64,000 bases of DNA from assembly GCA_016195565.1 (NCBI GenBank), contig JACPZK010000022.1:1-64000 (forward strand), in the 5' to 3' direction. Positions 7,667-17,394 of the stretch are shown here, one piece after another (position 1 is the first letter of the stretch; the number at the start of each line of letters is the position of its first letter). The position numbers and the translations under genes were made by a program. Source of the DNA: Nitrospirota bacterium. Its GTDB lineage: Bacteria > Nitrospirota > Thermodesulfovibrionia > Thermodesulfovibrionales > UBA1546. The notes beneath the pieces are model-generated. The model saw only the letters and a list, made by a program, of their open reading frames with translations. It was not told where the DNA came from and made no database searches.

Positions 7667-9721
7667 TCACACCCTCAACTTTCCGCCTGTCTCTGCTGTG
7701 ATATACTTAACAATATTAAGATGCATTTCTTCCACTTCCGCTTCCGTAAGTGTTCTGTTATCCGACCTGTATCTTACCGTAAATGCAAGGCTTTTCTTTT
7801 CATCAGGAATATTTCTGCCTTTATAAAAATCAAAGATGGAAACATCCTCTATTAGTTCCGAGGGATACGCCCTTATGAGATTCTCAATGTCGAACGCTCT
7901 GAGTGTATCATCCACAATGATTGCTATGTCACGTTCAATACATGGAAACTTCGGTATCGGCGAATACTCCATAGATGCAGGGATCAGGGAAACTAACCTG
8001 TCAAGGTCTATTTCAAACACAACTATCTCGGGTTTCGGCACTTTCAGATCAAGCTTCTCAACCACCATAGGCGAAACAGCTCCGAGAAAGCCAATGCGTG
8101 AACCTGAGATGCGAATCTCACAGGACTGTCCCGGATGAAGGAAAGGCTCGCTTGAAGGAGAAAATGCATAGCCCTTGATATGCAGGTCCCCGAACAAGTC
8201 TTCAATCATCCCCTTGACTATATAGAAACCCTGCGCTTCTTCTTTCCACAAAGATGGTTTTCTTTCTCTGTAATAGACCCCGCCAAGGCACATGATTTCA
8301 AGAGGCAGCGGCCGTCCTATGTCCTCAAATACTCTGGATAACTCAAAAATTCTTATATCTCTTATGCCTCTTGAGAAATTACGCATAAAATTTTCAACCA
8401 GCGATGGGATTAGCGTCGTCCGGAGCAATGAACTTTCCTTTTTTAGCGGGTTTTTTATTGAAACAGCCCTACGCCTTCTGTCTTCCGCTGTGATATCAAA
8501 AATATCAAGGTCTGTTTCAGCCATGAAGCTGTAATTTATTGCCTCGTTGAACCCTGCTTTTCTCACGACATCTTTTATCCTAATAGCGCAAGCTTGTTTC
8601 CTGTCCGGGTTCCCTCCCGAAATAGCGGCCTTTGGAATTGTGGTCCGTATATTCTGATAACCGTAAATCCTTGCAATTTCCTCAATAATATCTGCCTCTG
8701 TCTTAAGGTCAGTCCTGAATGCCGGAGGTTCTACCGTGAAATAGTCCTTATGTAAATCCACGGCAAGGCCCAATCTCTTAATTATATCCACCATTTCTTT
8801 GTCAGGAATCTCTGTTCCCAGAACCTTATTGACCCTGTCATATCTCACATCCACAGTTACAGGGACAAACCTTTTTGGATAAACATCAACTTTTTTATAG
8901 ACCATTCCGCCTGAAACCTGCCGGATTAAGTATGCTGCCCTGTCAAGCGCATTACTCAAAGCCTCAATGTCCGTGCCTCTTTCAAACCTGTAAGATGATT
9001 CGGATTTAAGGCCCAAAGCCCTTGAGGTCCTCCTGACTGATGCTGGTTCAAAATATGCGCTCTCAAGAAACACATCATGAGTAAAATCACTAACCTCTGT
9101 TTCAGCGCCTCCCATGACACCCGCAATTGCTACAGGATTTTTTGCATCCCATATGAGAAGCGCATCCGGCGGCAATTTTCTTTCTATGCCGTCAAGAGTC
9201 ACAATATTGCAGTCTTCCTCTGCAAGCGCCACCTTTATTGATTTCCCCTTCAACGTATTAAGGTCAAACGCATGTAACGGGTGGCCTGATTCCATGAGGA
9301 CATAGTTTGTTATATCCACTATATTATTTATCGTTCGTATGCCGCATTTGGTAATTCTGTTTCTAAGCCAGTCCGGAGAAGGCGCAATCTTTACTCCCTT
9401 TATAACCCTTCCGGCATATCTATGGCATAAGTCTGCATCAAGTATTTCTATCTTAAAACCAGCATCCGAAGCTTCTTCTTTTATGTCATGCTCAGGATGC
9501 TTTAGCGGCAGGTTTATTGCTGTGGCAAGCTCCCGCGCAATGCCGATAATGCTCAGACAGTCAGGCCTGTTCGGAGTAACATTAACCTCAAATACGAAAT
9601 CTCCGTCCAGCTTTTCTACGGCCTCCACCTCAAGTCCGGCCATTGTAAGCATATCCGCTACTTCTTCGGGGCTTTTAGTGATGTCAACAAACTCTTTTAA
9701 CCAATCAAAAGGAACACGCAT
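7667..9721 (-). CDS. pheT: Phenylalanyl-tRNA synthetase beta subunit lacking the tRNA-binding (EMAPII) domain
   Basis: PheT pairs with PheS to charge tRNA-Phe. B3/B4 domain (VDITNYVLMESGHPLHAFDL, LKSESSYRFERGTD), B5, the catalytic-like core (AINYSFMAETD, SSLLRTTLIPSLVENF, HPGQSCEI) and the C-terminal FDX-ACB domain (PKFPCIERDIAIIV... RSDNRTLTEAEVEE) are all present. The ~110-residue EMAPII-like insert normally found after residue ~38 is missing: LTMAGLEVEAVEKLDGDFVF runs straight into EVNVTPNRPDCL. This gives 684 residues against roughly 790 in E. coli. No pheS is adjacent. A promoter (9729-9758) ends seven bases before the ATG, and no ribosome binding site is visible. Confidence 0.95.
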   Translation of the reverse strand: MRVPFDWLKEFVDITKSPEEVADMLTMAGLEVEAVEKLDGDFVFEVNVTPNRPDCLSIIGIARELATAINLPLKHPEHDIKEEASDAGFKIEILDADLCHRYAGRVIKGVKIAPSPDWLRNRITKCGIRTINNIVDITNYVLMESGHPLHAFDLNTLKGKSIKVALAEEDCNIVTLDGIERKLPPDALLIWDAKNPVAIAGVMGGAETEVSDFTHDVFLESAYFEPASVRRTSRALGLKSESSYRFERGTDIEALSNALDRAAYLIRQVSGGMVYKKVDVYPKRFVPVTVDVRYDRVNKVLGTEIPDKEMVDIIKRLGLAVDLHKDYFTVEPPAFRTDLKTEADIIEEIARIYGYQNIRTTIPKAAISGGNPDRKQACAIRIKDVVRKAGFNEAINYSFMAETDLDIFDITAEDRRRRAVSIKNPLKKESSLLRTTLIPSLVENFMRNFSRGIRDIRIFELSRVFEDIGRPLPLEIMCLGGVYYRERKPSLWKEEAQGFYIVKGMIEDLFGDLHIKGYAFSPSSEPFLHPGQSCEIRISGSRIGFLGAVSPMVVEKLDLKVPKPEIVVFEIDLDRLVSLIPASMEYSPIPKFPCIERDIAIIVDDTLRAFDIENLIRAYPSELIEDVSIFDFYKGRNIPDEKKSLAFTVRYRSDNRTLTEAEVEEMHLNIVKYITAETGGKLRV

Positions 9722-9728
9722 AGTATGT

Positions 9729-9758
9729 ATTATATCTATGCAATACGGAGATTGACAA
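9729..9758 (-). promoter_or_regulatory. Sigma-70-type promoter of pheT, probably giving a leaderless transcript
   Basis: On the minus strand TTGTCA (9758-9753) and TATAAT (9734-9729) are separated by 18 bp. The ATG begins only seven bases after the -10, so transcription should start at or next to the first codon. The 53-bp rho-pheT gap contains nothing else. Confidence 0.6.
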
Positions 9759-9774
9759 GGAAAAGTTGGGAGAT

Positions 9775-11034
9775 CTATTTATTCATCATATCAAGAAAGT
9801 CCTTGTTGGCCTTTGTGCCTGTAAGCTTGCCAAGCAAAAACTCCATGCTTTCAACTGTGCTCAGAGGGTTTAAGACCTTCCGCAGTATCCACATCTTATT
9901 CAACACATCTTTATCAACAAGCAGCTCCTCTTTCCTTGTGCCTGATGCGTTTATGTCTATGGTCGGGAATATTCTCTTATCAACGAGCTTCCTGTCTAAG
10001 TGAAGCTCCATATTGCCTGTGCCTTTGAATTCTTCAAAGATAACATCATCCATTCTGCTTCCTGTATCAACCAGCGCGGTGGCAAGGATTGTAAGGCTGC
10101 CGCCGTTTTCAATATTCCGGGCAGCGCCGAAAAATCTCTTAGGTCTTTGAAGGGCATTTGAGTCAAGCCCTCCTGACAAAACCTTCCCGCTTGTGGGCAT
10201 AATTGCATTATAAGCCCTGGCAAGCCTTGTTACACTGTCAAGAAGAATAACTACATCTCTCTTGCACTCCACAAGCCTTTTTGCCCTTTCTATGACCATC
10301 TCGGCGACCTGGCAGTGCCTCTGAGGCGGCTCATCAAATGTTGAACTTATTATCTCTGCTGACGGAACCTGCCTTTTCCAGTCAGTAACCTCTTCAGGCC
10401 TTTCGTCTATCAGGAGGATTATAAGATGTATTTCCCTGTGGTTTTTCTTCGTGGCTTTTGCTATTGACTGAAGCAGCATTGTCTTCCCTGTTCTCGGCGC
10501 GGCAACTATCATCCCCCTTTGCCCTTTGCCAACAGGAGCTACAAGATCCATTACTCTTGTTGAATAATCACTTGCGTCATATTCAAGCTTTATTCTTTCG
10601 GTGGGATAATACGGAGTAAGGTTGTCAAAAAGCGTTCTGTTTATGCTGTCTTCAGGAGATTCATGGTTTACTGCTTCTACCTTGAGGAGCGCAAAATATC
10701 TTTCGCTCTCCTTGGGAGGCCTTATCTGGCCTGAAACGAGGTCGCCTGTCCTCAAAATAAATCTGCGAATCTGGGAAGGCGAAACATAAATATCATCAGG
10801 GCCGGGAAGATAACTGTAATCAGGCGAGCGGAGGAATCCAAAACCGTCAGGCAGTATTTCAAGAACGCCCTCCCCGAATACATTTCCTGTCTTTTCAGCC
10901 TGCGCCTGAAGTATTGCAAATATGATATCCTGCTTCCTCATACCTGATGCGCCGTCAACATTCAGGGTCTTTGCAACGGTGGTAAGTTCGTCAATGGTCT
11001 TTTCTTTTAGCTCTGAAATAGATATGTTATCCAT
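9775..11034 (-). CDS. rho: Transcription termination factor Rho
   Basis: Rho is the hexameric RNA helicase that ends factor-dependent transcription. At 419 residues it has the usual length. The N-terminal Rho_N helices ([20 protein letters not shown]) are followed by the RNA-binding cold-shock-like domain ([33 protein letters not shown]). The ATPase has Walker A in [11 protein letters not shown], Walker B in [17 protein letters not shown], and the Q/R loops ([20 protein letters not shown]). Start ATG 11034 follows GAGGAG. It heads the minus-strand run that includes pheT. Confidence 0.97.
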   Translation of the reverse strand: MDNISISELKEKTIDELTTVAKTLNVDGASGMRKQDIIFAILQAQAEKTGNVFGEGVLEILPDGFGFLRSPDYSYLPGPDDIYVSPSQIRRFILRTGDLVSGQIRPPKESERYFALLKVEAVNHESPEDSINRTLFDNLTPYYPTERIKLEYDASDYSTRVMDLVAPVGKGQRGMIVAAPRTGKTMLLQSIAKATKKNHREIHLIILLIDERPEEVTDWKRQVPSAEIISSTFDEPPQRHCQVAEMVIERAKRLVECKRDVVILLDSVTRLARAYNAIMPTSGKVLSGGLDSNALQRPKRFFGAARNIENGGSLTILATALVDTGSRMDDVIFEEFKGTGNMELHLDRKLVDKRIFPTIDINASGTRKEELLVDKDVLNKMWILRKVLNPLSTVESMEFLLGKLTGTKANKDFLDMMNK

Positions 11035-11039
11035 ATTTA

Positions 11040-11186
11040 GCTCCTCTTAGGGATTTTCTCTGGTGGTTTTTTATATTTAATAATTAAACCCGGTAGGCAT
11101 TGCCTATCCTGAGGGGGTTTTTTGCAATACAAGGACTGCTACTGGATAAAGCTTACTAAAATATATTTGCTTTTGTCAATACTTGC
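11040..11186. promoter_or_regulatory. rho/queF divergent intergenic region with a small hairpin
   Basis: This is the 5' region of both rho (minus) and queF (plus). A 7-bp stem (11092-11098 with 11102-11108) sits about 60 bp upstream of the rho ATG. On the plus strand it is followed by GGGGGTTTTTT, and on the minus strand it is preceded by an A-run and C-run. Rho mRNA leaders are known to be autoregulated; whether this hairpin takes part is inference only. Confidence 0.3.
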
Positions 11187-11201
11187 GTGTTAAATTTTTC
11201 T

Positions 11202-11615
11202 ATGCGCTACGGAGAAAAGGCTATAAAAACGGCAAGGTTAGAGTTGTGGGACAATCCCTACTCTGAAAAAGACTATGAAATCAATATAAGTTTTTCTGAA
11301 TTCACATGCCTCTGCCCGCGCTCAGGCTATCCTGACTTTGCAACGATAGCCATAAAATATATCCCTGACACGAAGATTGTGGAATTAAAGTCGCTTAAGC
11401 TGTATTTGAATTCATTCCGCAATATGCGTATCTCGCATGAAGAGTCAACGAACAAGATTTATTCAGAGCTTAAAAAGAAATTGAAACCAAGATTTCTTGA
11501 AGTCACCGGCGATTTTAATCCGAGGGGGAATGTAAAGACAGTGATAAGGGTAAACTCCGAGGAAATTCAAAATTTAAAATTAAAAATAAATGAATTCCAA
11601 ATTTTTAAATTTTAA
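11202..11615 (+). CDS. queF: NADPH-dependent 7-cyano-7-deazaguanine reductase (QueF, short YkvM type)
   Basis: QueF reduces preQ0 to preQ1 in queuosine biosynthesis. The catalytic Cys and active-site motif are in [17 protein letters not shown], and the substrate/NADPH loop is [15 protein letters not shown]. The [12 protein letters not shown] region and FNPRGNVKT complete the single-domain fold of about 137 residues. ATG 11202 is the likely start, although a GTG at 11187 is also in frame; neither has a Shine-Dalgarno. The last ~12 residues ([13 protein letters not shown]) come from an A/T heptad-like repeat, not from the conserved fold. Confidence 0.92.
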   Translation: MRYGEKAIKTARLELWDNPYSEKDYEINISFSEFTCLCPRSGYPDFATIAIKYIPDTKIVELKSLKLYLNSFRNMRISHEESTNKIYSELKKKLKPRFLEVTGDFNPRGNVKTVIRVNSEEIQNLKLKINEFQIFKF

Positions 11616-11627
11616 ATTTTTCAAAGA
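11563..11627. repeat. A/T-rich heptad-like repeat forming an imperfect hairpin between convergent genes
   Basis: Runs of AAAATTTAAAATT on one side are mirrored by ATTTTTAAATTTTAAATTTTT on the other. The array supplies the C-terminal codons of queF and reaches the end of trpF, the two genes being only five bases apart. It may serve as a bidirectional terminator. Confidence 0.6.
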
Positions 11628-12238
11628 ATTCCTTTTGCCCTTTCGATAAAAAGCTTCATTTTAAGGTGGTCTTTTTTGCCTTTCTCTGCCTCAACACCGC
11701 TGCTTACATCAACAGCATAAGGATGAACCAAGCGTACCGCCTTTTCTATGTTTTCAGGAGTTAACCCTCCTGCAAGGATAACCCTGCCGAATTTCTTTGC
11801 CTCTGCTGCAATGTCCCAGTTGAATATCTGACCTGTGCCACCAAATATTTCAGGCGTGTATGTGTCAAGCAGAAAGGCTGAAACTTTATCTCTGTATTTA
11901 GAGATTATTTCAAGATTATCAATGGACTTAACGCGTATTGCTTTTATGGCAGGTTTTGAGAGATTGCACGCCTTGGGATGTTCATCTCCATGAAGCTGGA
12001 TTATATTTATCCCCGTCTGTAAAGCAACTTTTTCTATGGTGTTCTTATCCTCATTTACAAACACACCCACCGTTGAGATGAATGGAGGGAGTTTTTTTAT
12101 TATTTTTTTTGCATTTGCAGGTGAAATGTACCGCGGACTCTTTTTAAAAAATACAAAACCCAGAGCATCAGCGCCAAAATCCGCTGCTGCCATTGCATCA
12201 TCAAGATTTGTTATGCCGCATATTTTAACCTTCACCAT
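11621..12238 (-). CDS. trpF: Phosphoribosylanthranilate isomerase
   Basis: TrpF isomerises N-(5-phosphoribosyl)anthranilate in tryptophan synthesis. This 205-residue single (beta/alpha)8 barrel begins VKICGITNLDDAMAA, where Cys is the conserved catalytic base. The general acid Asp lies in SAFLLDTYTPEIFGGTGQIF. Phosphate is bound by LAGGLTPENI and VDVSSGVEAEKGKKD. No other trp gene is in the window. The ATG at 12238 lies eight bases after an extended -10 element, with no ribosome binding site, so a leaderless mRNA is likely. Confidence 0.95.
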   Translation of the reverse strand: MVKVKICGITNLDDAMAAADFGADALGFVFFKKSPRYISPANAKKIIKKLPPFISTVGVFVNEDKNTIEKVALQTGINIIQLHGDEHPKACNLSKPAIKAIRVKSIDNLEIISKYRDKVSAFLLDTYTPEIFGGTGQIFNWDIAAEAKKFGRVILAGGLTPENIEKAVRLVHPYAVDVSSGVEAEKGKKDHLKMKLFIERAKGIL

Positions 12239-12246
12239 GTATGCAG

Positions 12247-12255
12247 ATTATAGCA
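12247..12255 (-). promoter_or_regulatory. Extended -10 promoter of trpF (leaderless)
   Basis: TGC-TATAAT reads on the minus strand at 12255-12247 and is followed by only eight bases before the trpF ATG. No -35 match is evident, which is usual for extended -10 promoters. Confidence 0.5.
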
Positions 12256-12309
12256 TAACATTACGCTGAGTTTTATTTGAATGGCATTTATTTTTTTCTT
12301 ACTTCATTA

Positions 12310-12487
12310 AGGAGGCTGTGACTGTCTTTCGGCCATATTAAACTACCATTGCAAAACTATAAATGTTAGTACAATATATTCGTCTCATACAAGTTCTCAT
12401 GCGGGGCTATCCGCTCCACCTTGTGGAGACTTCAGCCCCTATTCTGACAGACCCGTGAATCTTGCCTTAATCCAGCCACAGCCTCCT
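12310..12487. other. 178-bp element closed by a 14-bp terminal inverted repeat (MITE or structured RNA)
   Basis: AGGAGGCTGTG at 12310-12320 is perfectly complementary to 12477-12487, and three further pairs (CTG/CAG) follow one mismatch. Inside, on the minus strand, GGGGCT...AGCCCC encloses a second stem CTCCAC/GTGGAG. The outer ends look like transposon terminal repeats, while the nested stems also fit a small RNA. No open frame of note lies inside. No clear target-site duplication was seen. Confidence 0.5.
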
Positions 12488-12499
12488 CCGCTTTTAGTT

Positions 12500-12550
12500 T
12501 CAGAGTTAAGAGTTAAGAAGCTTTTAACTTTTAATTTCTAACTTCTAATT
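12500..12550. repeat. Heptad-type A/T repeat downstream of amt
   Basis: AGAGTTAAGAGTTAAG is followed by AACTTTTAATTTCTAACTTC, a degenerate 7-bp array with local self-complementarity. It lies next to the amt stop codon and may act in 3'-end formation. Confidence 0.6.
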
Positions 12551-12551
12551 T

Positions 12552-13928
12552 TTATAATGTATATCCGCTCTCGCCATGCTGGCTCAGATCAAGGCCGTCG
12601 GCCTCATCTTCTTCGCTTACACGTAAACCAATAGTCCAGTCAATAACCTTTAATATCACGAGCGTCGCCGTAAAGGAATAAATCCATGCAGCGCCAATGC
12701 TTATTATCTGGTTCAGCAAAAGCGATGCATTCCCGTAAAACAGCCCGTCGTTACCTGCGCTGTTTATTAATTTCGATGCGAACAAACCAGTTGCTATCGC
12801 ACCCCATGTGCCGCCTATGCCGTGCACTCCAACTGCATCGAGAGAGTCATCGTAACCAAGCTTGGCCTTGAGATTAACAGCCATATAGCACAAAACTCCA
12901 GCCACAAGTCCTATAACAAGAGCGGGCATAGGGCCGACAAAACCTGATGCAGGTGTTATCGCAACAAGCCCTGCAACAGCTCCTGAAGCCGCGCCGAGAA
13001 CAGTCGGTTTATTCCTGTGAATCCATTCAGCAAACATCCATGAAAGCGCTGCGGCTGCTGTTGCAATATGAGTTACAACAAAGGCTGATGTTGCCAGAGA
13101 ACCGGATGCAACGGCGCTTCCTCCGTTAAAACCGAACCATCCAAACCAGAGCAGAGCAGCTCCGAGAAGCGTCATAGTGAGATTATGAGGCGCCATCTGC
13201 TCAACACCATGTTTCCTTCTCTTACCAACGATAATAGCGGCAGCAAGCGCTGAAACACCGGAGCTTATATGGACAACAAGGCCTCCTGCAAAATCAAGGG
13301 CGCCAAGTTCTCTTATCCATCCGCCGACACCCCATACCCAGTGAGCCAGCGGGAAGTAAACAACTGTTGCCCAGAGTACAAGAAACAAAAGATACGCCTT
13401 GAACTTGAATCTCTCGGCAAACGCGCCTGTTATCAGCGCCGGCGTAATCACGGCAAACATCATCTGAAATATCATGAATGCCTGATGAGGAATGGTTGCC
13501 GCATAATCAGGATTTGGTTCAAGCCCGACCCCTCTAAGCCCGACCCATTCAAGGCCGCCTATTATGTGCCATTTATCGGGTCCGAATGAAAGGCTGTAGC
13601 CATAAAGCACCCATAATATGGTTATAACTCCGAGCGTTATAAAACTCTGCATTATTGTTCCGAGAACATTTTTCCTTCTCACCATACCGCCGTAAAATAG
13701 AGCCAGCCCCGGAGTCATGAGCATAACAAGCGCTGAAGACATCAGAACCCATGCAGTATCGCCGCTATCCACCTTTGGCGGCGCTGGAACCGCTGCCGGT
13801 ACGGGCTGTGCTGTAACAGCCGGTGCAGTCGTTGCAGCGGGGACGTCAGTCTTTACCTCCTCGGCAAATAGAGAACCTGCTAATGCCATAATACATACTA
13901 AAACCAGAATACTCAGTAACCTTTTCAT
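12552..13928 (-). CDS. amt: Ammonium transporter (Amt family), copy 1
   Basis: This trimeric inner-membrane ammonium channel has 458 residues. A signal peptide (MKRLLSILVLVCIMALAGSLF) precedes an Ala/Pro-rich spacer and then about 11 membrane segments. The pore's twin histidines are expected in GGLVVHISSGVSALAA and VGVHGIGGTWGAIATGLF. The C-terminal GLDLSQHGESGY tail is the family PII-contact region. ATG 13928 follows AGGAGGATAAAA; the frame is open to 13991 but without a site. It has its own sigma-54 promoter at 13980-13995 and an upstream TTGT-N8-ACAA site. It closely resembles the copy at 17395-18729. Confidence 0.95.
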   Translation of the reverse strand: MKRLLSILVLVCIMALAGSLFAEEVKTDVPAATTAPAVTAQPVPAAVPAPPKVDSGDTAWVLMSSALVMLMTPGLALFYGGMVRRKNVLGTIMQSFITLGVITILWVLYGYSLSFGPDKWHIIGGLEWVGLRGVGLEPNPDYAATIPHQAFMIFQMMFAVITPALITGAFAERFKFKAYLLFLVLWATVVYFPLAHWVWGVGGWIRELGALDFAGGLVVHISSGVSALAAAIIVGKRRKHGVEQMAPHNLTMTLLGAALLWFGWFGFNGGSAVASGSLATSAFVVTHIATAAAALSWMFAEWIHRNKPTVLGAASGAVAGLVAITPASGFVGPMPALVIGLVAGVLCYMAVNLKAKLGYDDSLDAVGVHGIGGTWGAIATGLFASKLINSAGNDGLFYGNASLLLNQIISIGAAWIYSFTATLVILKVIDWTIGLRVSEEDEADGLDLSQHGESGYTL

Positions 13929-13979
13929 TTTTATCCTCCTGTTTTTCTTTTTCAGGTATAACCTATTGATAACATTTGT

Positions 13980-13995
13980 AGCCAGAACCATGCCA
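13980..13995 (-). promoter_or_regulatory. Sigma-54 (-24/-12) promoter of amt copy 1
   Basis: On the minus strand the sequence is TGGCATGGTTCTGGCT. It has GG at -24 and GC at -12 with the exact spacing of the consensus TGGCAC-N5-TTGCA. The match repeats at 17282-17297 and 20808-20823. Confidence 0.85.
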
Positions 13996-14048
13996 GTGTT
14001 TAACTTGTTGTATTTAAAAGATTTTTACAAAATAAAATAACAACAAAT

Positions 14049-14070
14049 TTGTATCTTGATACAATTTTGT
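14049..14070 (-). promoter_or_regulatory. Candidate enhancer-binding site (TTGT-N8-ACAA) for amt copy 1
   Basis: The inverted repeat TTGTATCTTGATACAA (14049-14064) is followed by TTTTGT. It begins 69 bp from the start of the sigma-54 motif, the same distance as at two other promoters in this window. It is likely the site of the activator that opens the -24/-12 promoter. Confidence 0.7.
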
Positions 14071-14084
14071 ATGGTCTTAGGCGT

Positions 14085-14112
14085 AAAAAAGGGGTAGTCT
14101 CCTACCCCTTTT
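14085..14112 (-). terminator. Rho-independent terminator after glnK
   Basis: An 11-bp stem (AAAAGGGGTAG/CTACCCCTTTT, 14087-14097 with 14102-14112) has a 4-nt loop and is followed on the minus strand by a T-run. It lies 12 bp past the glnK stop and separates this operon from the amt copy 1 promoter. Confidence 0.9.
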
Positions 14113-14124
14113 CCGGGAAACCTC

Positions 14125-16139
<2,015 letters not shown>

Positions 16140-16163
16140 TTTACACCTCCATCATAATTTTTC

Positions 16164-17003
16164 TTAAAAGCTGTATGTCAGGTTAATGCCTGTGACAAGG
16201 GTGTCATCAAGCTTCCCATTTGGGTTATAAGAATTTCCTGCCACTGTCTTCTTTGATTTGCTGGACAGCGGGAACCAGTACTGCGCAACAGGCTGAATAG
16301 TCAAATCCTTTGCGATTGGAATCGTAAAGCCCGCCTTTAACATGCCGTCGTGGAATGCAGAGTATTTCTTCCCAGTATATGCCGCGGTAGATGACTCGTA
16401 TGTCTTCCAGTAATCATCGCTGCCCACAAAATATCCTGCCGAAGCGCCAAGGTCGAGGGTTATTTTTTTATACACGGGAACCGAATGTGAAAGAGAAAAA
16501 TTTACATAGGTTCCAGGATATGATGTTATGTCGCGGTAAACCGCCAGCGTAGGCTTTGTGATAATATCATAACTTGCGCTCAAGAAAACCTCCTCTGTGT
16601 CGCCGGGAGGACTGTTATATTTCATAGCGTAATAGATATACCCTGCTGTAAGGCTGAGTTTCTCTATTGAATATGTATAGCTCAATGTCAAATCGGTTTC
16701 ATTAAAGCTTTTATGCCCCGCCTTATCAGGCACAAAAGACTGTGTCCTATGCTCATTGCCGTCAATATTGCTCCAGAAACCTGCGCTAAACCCCTTATAA
16801 GTCAGCGTAACAGCAGGCTGAACTACAAGGCTGTGGGAGCCAATCTCATAGCCTCTGAAGATATATCTGTTAAATACTCCAACCGATGCACTGCCGGTTA
16901 CTTTTGCCTCTTCGGCTTTTTTCTCCTCTTCCGCATAAAGGCTGGTGATGGAAAATCCAAACACCAAAACCATTGTAAAAACCAAAATCCTTAACCCTTT
17001 CAT
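16164..17003 (-). CDS. TorF-like outer-membrane porin
   Basis: This 279-residue protein has a signal peptide (MKGLRILVFTMVLVFGFSIT, cleavage near SLYA-EEE). Alternating beta-strands follow, ending in an aromatic LTYSF C-terminus, the outer-membrane insertion signal. VGVFNRYIFRGYEIG near the N-terminus is characteristic of TorF/TIGR02001-type putative porins. Such genes commonly stand beside amt and glnK, so it may admit ammonium or other small nitrogen compounds; that role is inferred. ATG 17003 has AGGAGGTG upstream, and the longer frame to 17078 does not. Confidence 0.8.
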   Translation of the reverse strand: MKGLRILVFTMVLVFGFSITSLYAEEEKKAEEAKVTGSASVGVFNRYIFRGYEIGSHSLVVQPAVTLTYKGFSAGFWSNIDGNEHRTQSFVPDKAGHKSFNETDLTLSYTYSIEKLSLTAGYIYYAMKYNSPPGDTEEVFLSASYDIITKPTLAVYRDITSYPGTYVNFSLSHSVPVYKKITLDLGASAGYFVGSDDYWKTYESSTAAYTGKKYSAFHDGMLKAGFTIPIAKDLTIQPVAQYWFPLSSKSKKTVAGNSYNPNGKLDDTLVTGINLTYSF

Positions 17004-17049
17004 CACAACACCTCCTAATTTCTTATTGCAGGAAACCTGCGCTTTTTCT

Positions 17050-17256
17050 TCACCATCTGCTGCTATTGACAAATCCAATCGCCTCTCTCTGTCCCCCCTC
17101 CTTTCTAATACCGTATTTTTTTATCTTGTATCCAATCATCCTTTCGGTTATGCCGAGCTTCCTTGCAGCCCTTGCCATAACCCACTCGCATTCCTTGAGG
17201 GCATTGATTATCTCCTCTCTCTCAATTTCATTGATTCTCTCTTTGAGGGATTCCAT
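17050..17256 (-). CDS. Free-standing Fis/NifA-type helix-turn-helix protein
   Basis: This is a 68-residue protein consisting only of the HTH_8 (Fis) domain that normally ends NtrC/NifA activators. IINALKECEWVMARAARKLG then ITERMIGYKIKKYGI closely follows the NifA C-terminus, where ALEKAGWVQAKAARLLG is typical. There is no AAA+ domain in frame or nearby, so it cannot activate sigma-54 polymerase itself. It is the first gene behind the sigma-54 promoter at 17282-17297. It could bind the TTGT-N8-ACAA sites as a modulator or competitor. Confidence 0.8.
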   Translation of the reverse strand: MESLKERINEIEREEIINALKECEWVMARAARKLGITERMIGYKIKKYGIRKEGGQREAIGFVNSSRW

Positions 17257-17281
17257 ATGCCGTCTCCTTTTATATGTGATT

Positions 17282-17297
17282 TGCCAAAATCATGCCA
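17282..17297 (-). promoter_or_regulatory. Sigma-54 (-24/-12) promoter of the HTH-porin-amt-glnK operon
   Basis: The minus strand reads TGGCATGATTTTGGCA, with -24 GG and -12 GC at correct spacing. It lies 26 bp upstream of the HTH gene's ATG. Confidence 0.85.
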
Positions 17298-17350
17298 ATG
17301 CATAACTAATTGTTTTATAAAGAAATTTGAAGCCTTAAATGCCTACAATT

Positions 17351-17372
17351 TTGTTGTCTGCTACAATTTTGT
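17351..17372 (-). promoter_or_regulatory. Candidate enhancer-binding sites upstream of the HTH-porin-amt-glnK operon
   Basis: TTGTTGTCTGCTACAA (17351-17366) is followed by TTTTGT and is again offset 69 bp from the sigma-54 motif. A second ACAATTTTGT precedes it at 17345-17354. Confidence 0.65.
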
Positions 17373-17394
17373 TGGGAAATGATGCGCCCCAATC

